Below are positions 35,717 through 43,625 of a stretch of DNA of 64,000 bases, in pieces. Within the stretch, counting starts at the first letter, position 1; each line of letters begins with the position of its first letter. Below the pieces are notes generated by a model. The model saw only the letters and a list, made by a program, of their open reading frames with translations, did no database searches and had not been told where the DNA came from. The stretch is from Piscinibacter gummiphilus. Its GTDB lineage: Bacteria; Pseudomonadota; Gammaproteobacteria; Burkholderiales; Burkholderiaceae_C. The stretch spans positions 1,984,001 to 2,048,000 of the forward strand of contig NZ_CP015118.1 of NCBI RefSeq assembly GCF_002116905.1, read 5' to 3'. Made by a program: the position numbers and the translations under genes.

Positions 35717-36799
35717 ATGGAACGTCGTTCCTTCATTCGCCAGACCGGCATCGCCGGCGTGCTCGCCGCGGGCGCCGCCCCGGCCATCGTGCACGCCCAG
35801 GCGAACATCCGCTGGCGCCTCGCGTCGAGCTTCCCGAAGTCGCTCGACACCATCTTCGGCGGCGGTGAAGTGTTCGCGAAGAAGGTCGGCGAGATGACCG
35901 GCGGCAAGTTCCAGATCTCGGTGCATGCGGGCGGCGAACTGATGCCTCCGTTCGGCGTGGTCGATGGCGTGCAGAACGGCACGGTCGAGTGCGCGCACAC
36001 GGTGCCGTACTACTTCTTCGGCAAGGACCCGACGTTCGCCATCGGCGCGTCCATCCCGTTCGGCCTCAACAGCCGCCAGATGAGCGCGTGGATGTGGGAA
36101 GGCAACGGCCTCAAGCTGATGCGCGAGTTCTACGGCAACTACAACATCATCAACTTCCCCTGCGGCAACACCGGCGCGCAGATGGGCGGCTGGTTCCGCA
36201 AGGAACTCAAGACGCTGGCCGACATGAAGGGCCTGAAGTTCCGCATCGGCGGCTTCGCCGGCAAGATCATCGAACGCCTCGGCGGCGTGCCGCAGAACCT
36301 GCCGGGCGGCGAGATCTACCAGGCCCTCGAGAAGGGCACCATCGACGCGGCCGAATGGGTGGGCCCGTACGACGACCAGAAGCTCGGCTTCTACAAGGTG
36401 GCCCCGTACTACGTGTACCCGGGCTGGTGGGAAGGCGGCCCGCAGGTCGACGTGTTCATCAACAAGAAGGCCTTCGAGGCGCTGACCCCCGAGTACAAGG
36501 CCGTGGTGGAAGCTGCCGCCGCGTACGCGCACACGGACATGCAGGCCAAGTACGACGCCCGCAACCCGAACGCGCTGAAGCAGCTGGTGGCCAACAAGAC
36601 CAAGCTGGTGCCGTTCCCGAAGCCCATCATGGACGCCGCGTTCAAGGCCTCGATGGACGTGTACGCCGAGCTGTCCGACACCAACCCGAACTGGAAGAAG
36701 ATCTACGCGGACTACGCGAACTTCCGGCGTGACCAGAACCTCTGGTTCCGGTTCTGCGAGGCGCGGTTCGACGGCTACATGCAGTCCGTGAAACTCTGA
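35717..36799 (+). CDS. TRAP transporter substrate-binding protein (DctP family)
   Basis: 360 residues with a Tat-like signal: MERRSFIRQTGIAGVLAAG, cleavage expected near APAIVHA. The DctP fold has the expected landmarks: RWRLASSFPKSLDTIFGGGE, GFAGKIIERLGG (the conserved Arg-type binding region is near FRIGG), and EIYQALEKGTIDAAEWVGPYD. It resembles the subset of TRAP binding proteins for 2-oxo acids or related carboxylates (TakP-like), but the substrate is not defined. The usual dctQ and dctM do not follow; an IS110 element does. The nearest permease genes are at 49.7-51.7 kb on the opposite strand. Confidence 0.88.
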   Translation: MERRSFIRQTGIAGVLAAGAAPAIVHAQANIRWRLASSFPKSLDTIFGGGEVFAKKVGEMTGGKFQISVHAGGELMPPFGVVDGVQNGTVECAHTVPYYFFGKDPTFAIGASIPFGLNSRQMSAWMWEGNGLKLMREFYGNYNIINFPCGNTGAQMGGWFRKELKTLADMKGLKFRIGGFAGKIIERLGGVPQNLPGGEIYQALEKGTIDAAEWVGPYDDQKLGFYKVAPYYVYPGWWEGGPQVDVFINKKAFEALTPEYKAVVEAAAAYAHTDMQAKYDARNPNALKQLVANKTKLVPFPKPIMDAAFKASMDVYAELSDTNPNWKKIYADYANFRRDQNLWFRFCEARFDGYMQSVKL

Positions 36800-36845
36800 G
36801 CCCCCCAGTCGCTTCGCTCCTGCCCCCGAGCAACTGTGTTCGAAG

Positions 36846-37841
36846 TCAAGCCGGCAGGCCGTGAATCTCCGGATTCCAGGTCTGCCCGGTACGGGCCATG
36901 GCGTTGAGGATGCGCAGCAGCTTGTGGGAACAGGCGGTCAAGGCGACCTTCTTGGGCTTCCCCGCCCCGACGAGCCGAACGTAGAAGGCCTTGATCACCG
37001 GATTGAACCTGACCGCAGCCAGGGTGGCCATGTAGAGGGCGCAGCGCACGATGCTGCGACCACCCCAGATCGATCGCTTGCCCCGCTGCTTGCCCGAATC
37101 GTTGTTCAACGGGGCCAGCCCGGCGAGCTTGGCTGCTCGGCGACTACCAACGGTGCCGAGTTCGGGCATGAATGCGATCATCGTCGCGCTGGTGGTCTGC
37201 GCAACCCCCTTGATGCTCTCCAACCGTGCGTCCAACTCCTGGAAGTGTTCCTTCAGGTGCGTGTGGATGTCGTCGTTGAGCGCGGCGATCTGCTCGTTGA
37301 GCGTGAGGATCACGGCATCGATGCTCTTGCGTAGCACGCGCATGGCCCCGGCGCGGCGATTCCTTTCGGCCGTTCGCATGTCCAGCAGCTGGTGACGGCG
37401 AACAATCAGGACCCGCAAGGCCTCGACCTGCTCTGGCACGGGTACGAAGCGAATGCCGGCCTGATTCGCCTTGTGCGCCAGGGTGTGGGCGTAATGCGAG
37501 AGCGCCCTGGCGTCGATGGCATCCGTCTTGGCCAGGTGACCCTGGCTGCGAGCGAACTCCCTGGCCGCGCGCGGGTTCACGCGGGACACGGACAAGCCTT
37601 GGCCGATGAGAAAGCCGATGAGGGCGTTTTCAAGGCCCCCGGTGGCTTCAACCACGATCAAGTTGATCTGTCGGTCGCGCAAATCCTGCCAAAGCAACTC
37701 GAATCCGACAGAGTCGTTGCAGGCAGAGTGAGAAACGGCAGAGCCATGAGTGTTCCAGTCGAACTTGGCCTTGGCCACATCGATGCCGATGAACTCACCT
37801 GCGGCGACTGCCGGAGTGTCGGAAACAGCAGCGTTTGTCAT
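36846..37841 (-). CDS. IS110-family transposase (DEDD recombinase)
   Basis: 331 residues. An N-terminal RuvC-like DEDD domain (IGIDVAKAKFDW with the first Asp, IVVEATGGLE with Glu, AKTDAIDARALSHYA with the last Asps) is followed by a coiled-coil and a C-terminal Transposase_20 domain carrying the catalytic Ser region (KLAGLAPLNNDSGKQRG) and IVRCALYMATLAAVRFNP. It appears intact. A Shine-Dalgarno AAGGA precedes the ATG. Such enzymes act with a bridge RNA to recombine donor and target DNA. Codon choice is somewhat less GC-extreme than neighbouring genes, in line with acquisition. Confidence 0.95.
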   Translation of the reverse strand: MTNAAVSDTPAVAAGEFIGIDVAKAKFDWNTHGSAVSHSACNDSVGFELLWQDLRDRQINLIVVEATGGLENALIGFLIGQGLSVSRVNPRAAREFARSQGHLAKTDAIDARALSHYAHTLAHKANQAGIRFVPVPEQVEALRVLIVRRHQLLDMRTAERNRRAGAMRVLRKSIDAVILTLNEQIAALNDDIHTHLKEHFQELDARLESIKGVAQTTSATMIAFMPELGTVGSRRAAKLAGLAPLNNDSGKQRGKRSIWGGRSIVRCALYMATLAAVRFNPVIKAFYVRLVGAGKPKKVALTACSHKLLRILNAMARTGQTWNPEIHGLPA

Positions 37842-38042
37842 AGTCCCATCCTTGCAACATACGAAGTGCGTTCAGGTAACTGTTCGGGCTTGGAGACAAA
37901 CGCAGAACCGTGCACTCACGACTGCTTGGGGGCGAGATCAAGGTCTCAGAGGGGCGACTGGATATGCACGGCGCTGCAAACCTCCACAATCGAGGTTCTC
38001 TGCCGACTCGGTGCGGCAGTCAAGCCTCAAGACAAACATACA
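37842..38042 (-). ncRNA. Candidate IS110 bridge RNA region
   Basis: The 201-base noncoding left end upstream of the transposase is the expected place and size for a bridge RNA. A perfect 7-bp stem (CCGTGCA/TGCACGG; 37965-37971 with 37908-37914) encloses 50 bases. On the 5' side of that loop GTCGCCCCT (37950-37958) matches 8 of 9 positions of the reconstructed left target with core. On the 3' side GCCCCCAAG (37925-37933) matches 8 of 9 of the complement of the right target with core. A GAGA/TCTC mini-stem lies between. The donor-binding loop is less clear (ACAGTT and CAAG pieces). Low sequence complexity tempers the match. Confidence 0.6.
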
Positions 38043-38195
38043 AGGGGCGCCACGGGTCGCCCGGGAAACCCGGGCTCGCGTGTGGCTTGATGGGTCGGCT
38101 CCGCTGCGCTCGCCTCTCCGCGTGCGCGCTTGCGTTTCGGGGCATTGCTCGCTGCGCTTTGCTCGCCCCTCGGTCGGGCTCTCAACCGGGGGGGC

Positions 38196-38274
38196 GTCAT
38201 CCCGTCGGACGCCGGGATCCACTGGGGGCAGGGCGCGATGGGGTCGTGTGGGCCCCGGCGTTCGCCGGGGTGAC
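38196..38274. repeat. Dispersed palindromic repeat, complete copy
   Basis: Left arm GTCATCCCGTCGGACGCCGG and right arm GGCCCCGGCGTTCGCCGGGG ending in TGAC, about 30 bases apart. Same family as 26965-27028 and 51851-51912, with more divergent arms. Confidence 0.65.
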
Positions 38275-38299
38275 CGTTCGGCGCGTTCACCTCCCGCGC

Positions 38300-38327
38300 G
38301 TCATCCCGGCGCAGGCCGGGACCCTGG
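38300..38327. repeat. Dispersed palindromic repeat, left arm only
   Basis: GTCATCCCGGCGCAGGCCGG and ACCCTGG follow the left-arm consensus. No matching right arm is close by, so this looks like a truncated copy. Confidence 0.55.
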
Positions 38328-38477
38328 GCCCTGCCGGTGCGCTCCACGGATGTGCCGTCGCCCCCATGGATGAGTGCCGAGGCACGGACGGCGTGAGGTC
38401 CGACGAGCGCGTTCTGCTGGACAGGGCTATGCTGTAGACGAGTCCGATCCGGACCCGTGCACAGCTTGGGTGCCGCC

Positions 38478-38933
38478 ATGAAACGCGCGTTTGCTTTCGC
38501 TTGTGTGGCTGCCTGCGTGACCGTCGTCGTCACGTCGGCTTCGGCCGCGGCAGCGGCCTCCCTGCGGCCCAACCACCCGCTGGTGGGGCTGTGGCGGTTG
38601 CCTTACCCGAACTCGTCGTGCCACGAGATCTACCGCATCCAGGCGGACGGCACCACGCTCGTGACGAGCGCGGACGAGGAGGCCGAATCGGAGTTCACGA
38701 TGTCGGACCAGCCCAGTGAAAACGGGTTCTACAAGTGGGTGGACCGCATCGTGCGCGACAACGGCGGCAAGGACTGCGGCGGCAAGGTGACCGAGGCCGG
38801 TGCCGAGAACACCCGCTACGTGCTGCTGCACCCGGCGGGCAAGGTGTTCGTGATGTGCGAGGACGAGGACGAGGAGCTGAACACCTGCATCGGGCCGTTC
38901 ATCCGCATCGAGGATTCGGACGGGGACGTTTGA
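38478..38933 (+). CDS. Small secreted protein of unknown function
   Basis: 151 residues from ATG 38478 (an upstream GTG at 38457 is weaker). A signal peptide is clear (MKRAFAFACVAACVTVVV, with cleavage near ASAAAAA). The mature part begins with a sequence like HPLVGLWRLPYPNSSCHEIY and then TTLVTSADEEAESEF, ending DEDEELNTCIGPFIRIEDSD. Four Cys (SSCHE, KDCGG, VMCED, NTCIG) could form two disulfides. The GLWR opening recalls lipocalin-like domains in which a beta-barrel starts with G-x-W, but this is only suggestive. No operon partner; it stands alone between the IS region and the ABC cluster. Confidence 0.7.
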   Translation: MKRAFAFACVAACVTVVVTSASAAAAASLRPNHPLVGLWRLPYPNSSCHEIYRIQADGTTLVTSADEEAESEFTMSDQPSENGFYKWVDRIVRDNGGKDCGGKVTEAGAENTRYVLLHPAGKVFVMCEDEDEELNTCIGPFIRIEDSDGDV

Positions 38934-38966
38934 GGGCCTCCCGTCCGCCCGTGCTTCGGCCATGGT

Positions 38967-38991
38967 GGGTCCCGGCGTGCGCCGGGATGAC
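38967..38991. repeat. Dispersed palindromic repeat, right arm only
   Basis: GGGTCCCGGCGTGCGCCGGG followed by ATGAC, just after the orphan secreted-protein gene and before the convergent permease gene. A terminator role is possible. Confidence 0.55.
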
Positions 38992-39190
38992 CAGGTTCAG
39001 CGCAGGTCAGCTCAGAGCCAGTGCCACACGCTCCACGCCCACCGGGGGAGGCGGAGCAGGGGGCGCGGGCTGTACGTCTGGCGGAAGGCGTTGCGCTGGT
39101 TCGTCATGGGGTCAGTGAGCATGGTGGTTCATCCAGTGCTGTTGTTGCATACAGTATATGGATGCGCCCCCAGGTTGGCAAGCGGGGGCC

Positions 39191-40012
39191 TCACGTCCCC
39201 TTCCAGCGCATCAGCCGACGCTCCAGGTACTCCAGCGAGGCGTTGACCGCGAGGCCGATGGCCGTGATCGACAGGATGCCGAAGTACATCTGCGGGATCT
39301 GGAAGTTGTACTGGGCGTAGATGACGAGGTAGCCGAGGCCGGCCTTGGCGCCCACCATCTCGGCGGCGATCAGCACGAGGATCGACGCGGCGCTCGCCAG
39401 GCGGATCCCCACGAACACCCCGGGCAGCGCGGCCGGAAGGATCACCCGGGCGAACAGCTGGGCGGGCGTCGCGCCCATCGTGCGGGCCGACTTCACGAGC
39501 AGCGGGTCCACCTGCCGCACGCCCGCCACGGTGTTGAGCAGCAGCGGCCACGAGCACGAGTACACCACCAGCGCCACCTTCGAGACCTCGCCGATGCCGA
39601 GGAACAAGATGAAGAGCGGCAGCAGTGCGAGCGGGGCCGTGTTGCGCAGCACCTCGATCAGCGGGTTGAGCACGTCGTGCGTGCGCCGGTACCACCCGAT
39701 CGCCAGGCCCAGCGGCACGGCGTACAGCACCGCGAGGCCCAGGCCCAGCAGCGATCGCTGCAGGCTGGCCACGGTGTGTTCGGCGAGCTGGCCGTCGCGG
39801 GCGAGGTCCCAGCCGGCGGCCAGCACCTCGCTCAGGCTCGGCAGGAACGTGGGGTCGGCGAGGCCCGTGCGGGGCAGCACCTCCCACAGCACCGCGAGCA
39901 CGAGCAGGATGCCGGTGCGGGAGATGCCGCGGCCGAGGAAACGCAGGATCGGGAACGCACGGGGCGAGGCTGGGGAGGGCAGTGCGCCCGCGGGGAGTTC
40001 AAGGCTCGGCAT
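39191..40012 (-). CDS. ABC transporter permease (sulfonate/taurine SsuC-TauC type)
   Basis: 273 residues with six predicted membrane helices. The EAA loop of the family is present around LLVKSARTMGATPAQLFARV. The region VLIAAEMVGAKAGLGYLVIYA is typical of SsuC/TauC. It overlaps the ATPase gene by 14 bases. With the downstream-encoded ATPase and binding protein it would import an alkanesulfonate, taurine, nitrate-like or related anion. The substrate is inferred from the TauD-like gene upstream in the same operon. Confidence 0.9.
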   Translation of the reverse strand: MPSLELPAGALPSPASPRAFPILRFLGRGISRTGILLVLAVLWEVLPRTGLADPTFLPSLSEVLAAGWDLARDGQLAEHTVASLQRSLLGLGLAVLYAVPLGLAIGWYRRTHDVLNPLIEVLRNTAPLALLPLFILFLGIGEVSKVALVVYSCSWPLLLNTVAGVRQVDPLLVKSARTMGATPAQLFARVILPAALPGVFVGIRLASAASILVLIAAEMVGAKAGLGYLVIYAQYNFQIPQMYFGILSITAIGLAVNASLEYLERRLMRWKGT

Positions 40013-40826
40013 GGGACAGCTCCGGAACGGGTCGATGGGAAGCCTGCTGCGCGGCGAGCACCTCGTCGCGCAGCGAGGACCAGACGGCGTGGCGCACCTC
40101 GCCGAACGCGGGCAGGGCGCGCACGTCCTCGGTGTCGCCGCGCAGCTCGGGCGGGATCTCGAAGACGTCCTTGATGCGCCCCGGGCGGGAGCTCATCACG
40201 GCGACCCGCTGCCCGAGCACCACGGCCTCGTCGATGCCGTGGGTGATGAAGACGATGGTGGTGCCGGTGCGCCGCCAGATGCGCAGCAGTTCGCCTTGCA
40301 GGTGCTCGCGCGTCTGGGCGTCGAGCGCGGCGAACGGTTCGTCCATCAGCAGCACGCGCGGCTCGTAGACGAGGCTGCGGGCGATGGCCACCCGTTGTTT
40401 CATGCCACCCGACAGCTCGTGGGGAAAGCGGTCGGCGAAGGCCGAGAGGCCCACGAGGTCGAGGTAGGCCGCGGCCTTCTCGCGGCGCGCGGCCGCCGGC
40501 ACCCCGGCCAGCTCGAGGCCGAACGCGACGTTGTCGAGCGCGGTGCGCCACGGGAACAGCGCGTACTGCTGGAACACCACGCCGCGGTCGCGCGCGGGAC
40601 CGGTCACGGGCTGGCCGTCGATCAGGATGCGGCCGCGGGTGGGCGACGCGAGGCCCGCGAGCAGGTCGAGCAGCGTGGACTTGCCGCAGCCGCTCGGCCC
40701 CACCACCGCGAGGAAGGTGCCGGGGGCGATGTCGAGCGTGATGTCCTGCAGCGCGACGAACGGGGCGCCACCGGCGCGCGCCGCGAACGTCTTGTGCACG
40801 TGCTCGATGCGGATGTGCCCGCTCAT
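39999..40826 (-). CDS. ABC transporter ATP-binding protein (SsuB/TauB type)
   Basis: 275 residues. Walker A GPSGCGKST (about 42-50), Q-loop VFQQYALFPW, signature LSGGMKQRVAIARSL, Walker B VLLMDEPFAALD and H-loop FITHGIDEA are all intact. The family is the nitrate/sulfonate/taurine ABC group. Its start overlaps the binding protein stop by 4 bases (ATGA). It drives uptake through the permease encoded next to it. A C-terminal stretch of about 60 residues (VFEIPPELRGDTEDVRALPA) is typical of the group. Confidence 0.93.
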   Translation of the reverse strand: MSGHIRIEHVHKTFAARAGGAPFVALQDITLDIAPGTFLAVVGPSGCGKSTLLDLLAGLASPTRGRILIDGQPVTGPARDRGVVFQQYALFPWRTALDNVAFGLELAGVPAAARREKAAAYLDLVGLSAFADRFPHELSGGMKQRVAIARSLVYEPRVLLMDEPFAALDAQTREHLQGELLRIWRRTGTTIVFITHGIDEAVVLGQRVAVMSSRPGRIKDVFEIPPELRGDTEDVRALPAFGEVRHAVWSSLRDEVLAAQQASHRPVPELSHAEP

Positions 40827-41833
40827 CGCGCCGCCACCTTGCTGCCCGGCTGCTGGCCCAGGTACGGGTTGAACTGGTTCGTGTAGAGCTCGGCGGCGCG
40901 CAGCTGGCCGGCCTTGAGCACGCCGTCCTTCACGAGCCAGTCGATCCACTGCTGCAGTTCGGCGTCGGCGATGACGCCGCCCTGGCCGGCCACGCCGGTC
41001 GACTTCCAGTACTTGACCGTGCTCGCGTCCTCGTTGCGCTTGCGTTGCGCGATGATCTTCTCGAACCGGGCCCGCACCTCGGCGGGCGGCGTGGCCCGTG
41101 CCCATTCGATGGCCCGCGCGGTGGCCGTCACGAACACCCGCGCCGTCTCCGGGTTCTCCTTCAGGAAGCGCGTGTGCAGCACATAGGTGCCGGCGGTGAA
41201 GTTGCCGAACAGGTCGTGGTCGGTGAAGAGCGGGCGGATGCCTCCGCGTTCGAGCGCCTTGTCGCGCAGCACGCCACCGAGCGTGGTGGCGTCCACCTGC
41301 CCCTGACGCAGGGCCTGCTCGCCGTTGGACGGCGGCACCACCACGAGCGTCACCTGCTTGATCTCGGCGGCGGTGAGGCCGCCGCGCGAGAGGTACTCGC
41401 GCAGCATCAACTCGTGGTGGGCGCCGAGCGTGTTGACCGCCACCTTCTTCCCGATCAGGTCGCGCGCGGTCTTCAGCGGGCTGCCCTCGGACACGTAGTA
41501 GCCGTGGAACGTGTTCTCGTCCACGCCGTAGTACCCGATGACCGACTTGATGGGCGCCTTCGCGGCGATCAGCTTCGCGACCGCGCCGTTGAAGGCGCCG
41601 CCGAAGTCGATGTCGCCGGTGACCACGGTCTGGATGTCCTGCGGGCCGCTGATGGTGTTGCCCACCCACTTGAGCTTCACGGGGGCGAGGTAGCCGAGGT
41701 CCTCGGCGAGTTCGGGGTACGTCACCTGGCCCGCCCAGCCCTGGTAGCGCAGCTCGGTCTTCTCGGGCGCGGGCGGCGCGGCGAGCACGGCGGTGGACAG
41801 CAGGGCCGCCGCCACGGCGAGGAGTCGTTTCAT
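40823..41833 (-). CDS. ABC transporter substrate-binding protein (sulfonate/taurine type)
   Basis: 336 residues with a signal peptide (MKRLLAVAAALLSTAVLA, cleaved near A-A-P). The NMT1/THI5-like binding fold shows GWAGQVTYPELAEDLGYLAP, TGDIDFGGAFNGAVAKLIAA, DLIGKKVAVNTLGAHHELML and GQVDATTLGGVLRDKALE. It captures the substrate in the periplasm for the adjacent permease and ATPase. The start follows AGGC-type sequence after the dioxygenase stop by 11 bases. Likely substrates are taurine or other organosulfonates; the exact one is unknown. Confidence 0.9.
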   Translation of the reverse strand: MKRLLAVAAALLSTAVLAAPPAPEKTELRYQGWAGQVTYPELAEDLGYLAPVKLKWVGNTISGPQDIQTVVTGDIDFGGAFNGAVAKLIAAKAPIKSVIGYYGVDENTFHGYYVSEGSPLKTARDLIGKKVAVNTLGAHHELMLREYLSRGGLTAAEIKQVTLVVVPPSNGEQALRQGQVDATTLGGVLRDKALERGGIRPLFTDHDLFGNFTAGTYVLHTRFLKENPETARVFVTATARAIEWARATPPAEVRARFEKIIAQRKRNEDASTVKYWKSTGVAGQGGVIADAELQQWIDWLVKDGVLKAGQLRAAELYTNQFNPYLGQQPGSKVAAR

Positions 41834-41844
41834 CAGAGCCTCCT

Positions 41845-42753
41845 TCAGCGGGACACGTGCACGCGGCTCACCGACCCGTCCACCGCCACCGGCGCCTCGC
41901 CGGCCACGGTGACCCGGCGCACCACGCGGTGCTGGTCGCCGTAGTCGTCGATGGCGTAGTGCTGCGTCGCCTGGTTGTCCCAGATCGCGACGTCGCCCTC
42001 GGCCCAGCGCCAGCGCACGGTGTTCTCCAGGCGCGTGATGTGGCGCTGGAAGATCGACAGCAGGTTGGCCGAGTCGAGCGAGCTGTGGCCGATGAAGCGC
42101 TTGACGAAGTGGCCCGCGACGAGCGTGCGTTCCCCGGTGCGCGGGTGCACGCGCACGAGCGGGTGTTCGGCCTCGATGATGCGGGACGTGAACACCTCGC
42201 GGTAGCGGCGCAGGCCTTCGTCGTCGGCCGCCTTCACGCGCGTGGCGGCGTAGTCGTAGTCGTTGCCGTGCACGGCCCACAGCGTGTCGGCCAGGCCCTT
42301 GAGCGGCGCGGGCAGGTCGGCGTAGGCCGTGGCGGTGTTGGCCCACACGGTGTCGCCGCCATGGGGCGGGATCACGACCGACCGCAGCACCGACACCTTC
42401 GGGTACGCCACGTCGAACGTGACGTCGGTGTGCCACGAGTTGGCGCGGCCGCCGTGCTGCGAGTCGAGTTCGAGCACCTGCGTGCCGTCGCGCGACGGCA
42501 CCGTGGGATGGGGCACCACGTCGCCGAAGAGCCGTGCGAAGTCCTGCTGCGCGGCGTCGGTCAGGTGGTGCTGCCCGCGGAAGAACAGCACCTTGTGCTG
42601 GTCGAGGGCCTGCCGGATCGCGGTGAACACGGCGGCCGGCAGGTCGGCGCCGAGGCGCACCCCGCGCACTTCGGCGCCGATGCGGCCGGCGACGCGGACG
42701 GTGTCGAGGGGGGCGAGGCGGGTGGCGGAAACGGGGTCGAGGACGGCGCTCAT
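41845..42753 (-). CDS. TauD/TfdA-family Fe(II)/2-oxoglutarate dioxygenase
   Basis: 302 residues. The facial triad is intact: His108 and Asp110 in SWHTDVTFDV and a distal His275 in YGDQHRVVRRV, with Arg residues after it for 2-oxoglutarate. Overall similar to TauD and AtsK-like alkylsulfatases. It would hydroxylate taurine, another sulfonate or an alkyl sulfate, releasing sulfite or sulfate. First gene of the operon with the ABC transporter, so it probably cleaves what the transporter brings in. The substrate cannot be told apart between sulfonate and sulfate ester. Confidence 0.9.
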   Translation of the reverse strand: MSAVLDPVSATRLAPLDTVRVAGRIGAEVRGVRLGADLPAAVFTAIRQALDQHKVLFFRGQHHLTDAAQQDFARLFGDVVPHPTVPSRDGTQVLELDSQHGGRANSWHTDVTFDVAYPKVSVLRSVVIPPHGGDTVWANTATAYADLPAPLKGLADTLWAVHGNDYDYAATRVKAADDEGLRRYREVFTSRIIEAEHPLVRVHPRTGERTLVAGHFVKRFIGHSSLDSANLLSIFQRHITRLENTVRWRWAEGDVAIWDNQATQHYAIDDYGDQHRVVRRVTVAGEAPVAVDGSVSRVHVSR

Positions 42754-42852
42754 GCGGCTCTCCGGAGTGGACGAGCCCCCAGCGTAGGTGCGGCGCCTGC
42801 GCGATCGAACGAATGAAATCGAGCGTGCTTCCTCGGAATCAGGGGGTTTCGG

Positions 42853-43503
42853 TCAAGGTGCGGCGGTGCCGTCGAACACCGGGGCCAGGGCCGGGCTGCG
42901 CAGCAGGCTGGCCGGCGTCACCGTCTCGCGGTGCCAAGGGATGCTGCCGAGGAACCACACCTTCCAGAACGACAGGTCCGTCTCCGGCCGTGCCTTCAGC
43001 AGCGCGCCGAAGGTCTCCACCTCACCCACCTCGACACCGGTGGCCTCGAGCAGCACCTCGCGCACGAACCGGGAGCAGAACTGGCCCGGCGAGTGCAGGT
43101 CGAAGCCCGTGTCGTAGCGCACGCCGTTGCGCCGGGCCGCGGCGGCCTTCACGTCGCGCTGCTCGTCGGCCGAAAGCGCGCGAGGACGTGCGATGGCGAC
43201 GCGGCCCTGTTCGGAGCGGCCCACGAAGCGCGAGAAGCCGGTCGTGCCCGACACGGGCAGCGTGCTTTCGGCGATCACGGGCTCGCGGCCCGACGTGTCG
43301 ACGACGATGCCCACGTGGTTGGTCCACGAGCCGGTGGCCGTGGCCACCTCGCGGAACGGGCGGGCCGTGACCCGGATGAACACGACGTCGCCCACCTGCA
43401 GCCGCGGCGCGAGCTCGGCCACCGGCGTGGCCGTCGCGGCGGTGGCCGGCAGGAACGCCACGGTGCACAGGGCGGCGATCAGGAAGCGGAAGAGTCGGGT
43501 CAT
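42853..43503 (-). CDS. YebB/YiiX-like NlpC/P60-type cysteine hydrolase, secreted
   Basis: 216 residues from ATG 43503 with a signal peptide (MTRLFRFLIAALCTVAFLP, cleavage near ATAATA). The permuted papain-like fold is visible: LQVGDVVFIRVTARPF opening, the His in WTNHVGIVVDTSGR, and the Cys in SPGQFCSRFVREVLLEATG. Such periplasmic hydrolases act on peptidoglycan peptides or lipids. It is divergent from the XRE regulator with 122 bases between; no other neighbour gives a role. An upstream ATG in frame at 43581 would make the signal peptide too long. Confidence 0.82.
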   Translation of the reverse strand: MTRLFRFLIAALCTVAFLPATAATATPVAELAPRLQVGDVVFIRVTARPFREVATATGSWTNHVGIVVDTSGREPVIAESTLPVSGTTGFSRFVGRSEQGRVAIARPRALSADEQRDVKAAAARRNGVRYDTGFDLHSPGQFCSRFVREVLLEATGVEVGEVETFGALLKARPETDLSFWKVWFLGSIPWHRETVTPASLLRSPALAPVFDGTAAP

Positions 43504-43600
43504 GGGGGCCTTCGGGCTGTGGAGGGAATGGCGCGCAGCATGCCGCCGGGTTCCGGAATCCGCCCGCTTTTCGATCGACATGCCCTAGACTGCCCGCTCC

Positions 43601-43619
43601 GGTATCACTTTCCAATACC
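43601..43619. promoter_or_regulatory. Inverted repeat GGTAT-N9-ATACC before the XRE regulator gene
   Basis: Five-bp arms around 9 bases, six bases before the ATG, with TAGACT at 43586-43591 as a possible -10. The location fits an autoregulatory operator of the XRE protein. Confidence 0.3.
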
Positions 43620-43625
43620 CGATCC

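Larger units (their letters stand above)
36831..38042 (-). mobile_element. IS110-family insertion sequence, about 1212 bp, with CT core dinucleotides at both ends
   Basis: Ends were inferred from the flanks. Read on the minus strand, host sequence GGCGCCC-CT joins the left end TGTATGTTTG, and the right end ACACAGTTG joins CT-CGGGGGC. CT (AG on plus, at 36829-36830 and 38043-38044) is therefore the shared core, as known for IS621-type elements. Removing the element rebuilds GCCCCCGAGGGGCGCC on the plus strand, a GCCCC-CGA-GGGGC palindrome after the TRAP gene. No long terminal inverted repeats, as expected for IS110. It contains one transposase gene and about 200 bases of upstream noncoding sequence. 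Confidence 0.75.
38045..38477. other. 433-base gene-free stretch with palindromes next to the IS
   Basis: No credible gene was seen. It holds a strong hairpin GCCCGGG-AAA-CCCGGGC (38059-38075), pieces of Arg-like low-complexity sequence rich in CGCTGCGCT motifs, one complete palindromic repeat (38196-38274) and one half copy (38300-38327). The last 100 bases include the upstream region of the orphan secreted protein gene; no clear promoter was identified. Confidence 0.6.

Noticed and set aside
38045..38477. Open plus-strand frames spanning the gene-free stretch beside the IS
   Set aside because: They run through palindromic repeats, give Arg/Ala/Gly-rich translations and lack a ribosome site or a recognisable domain.
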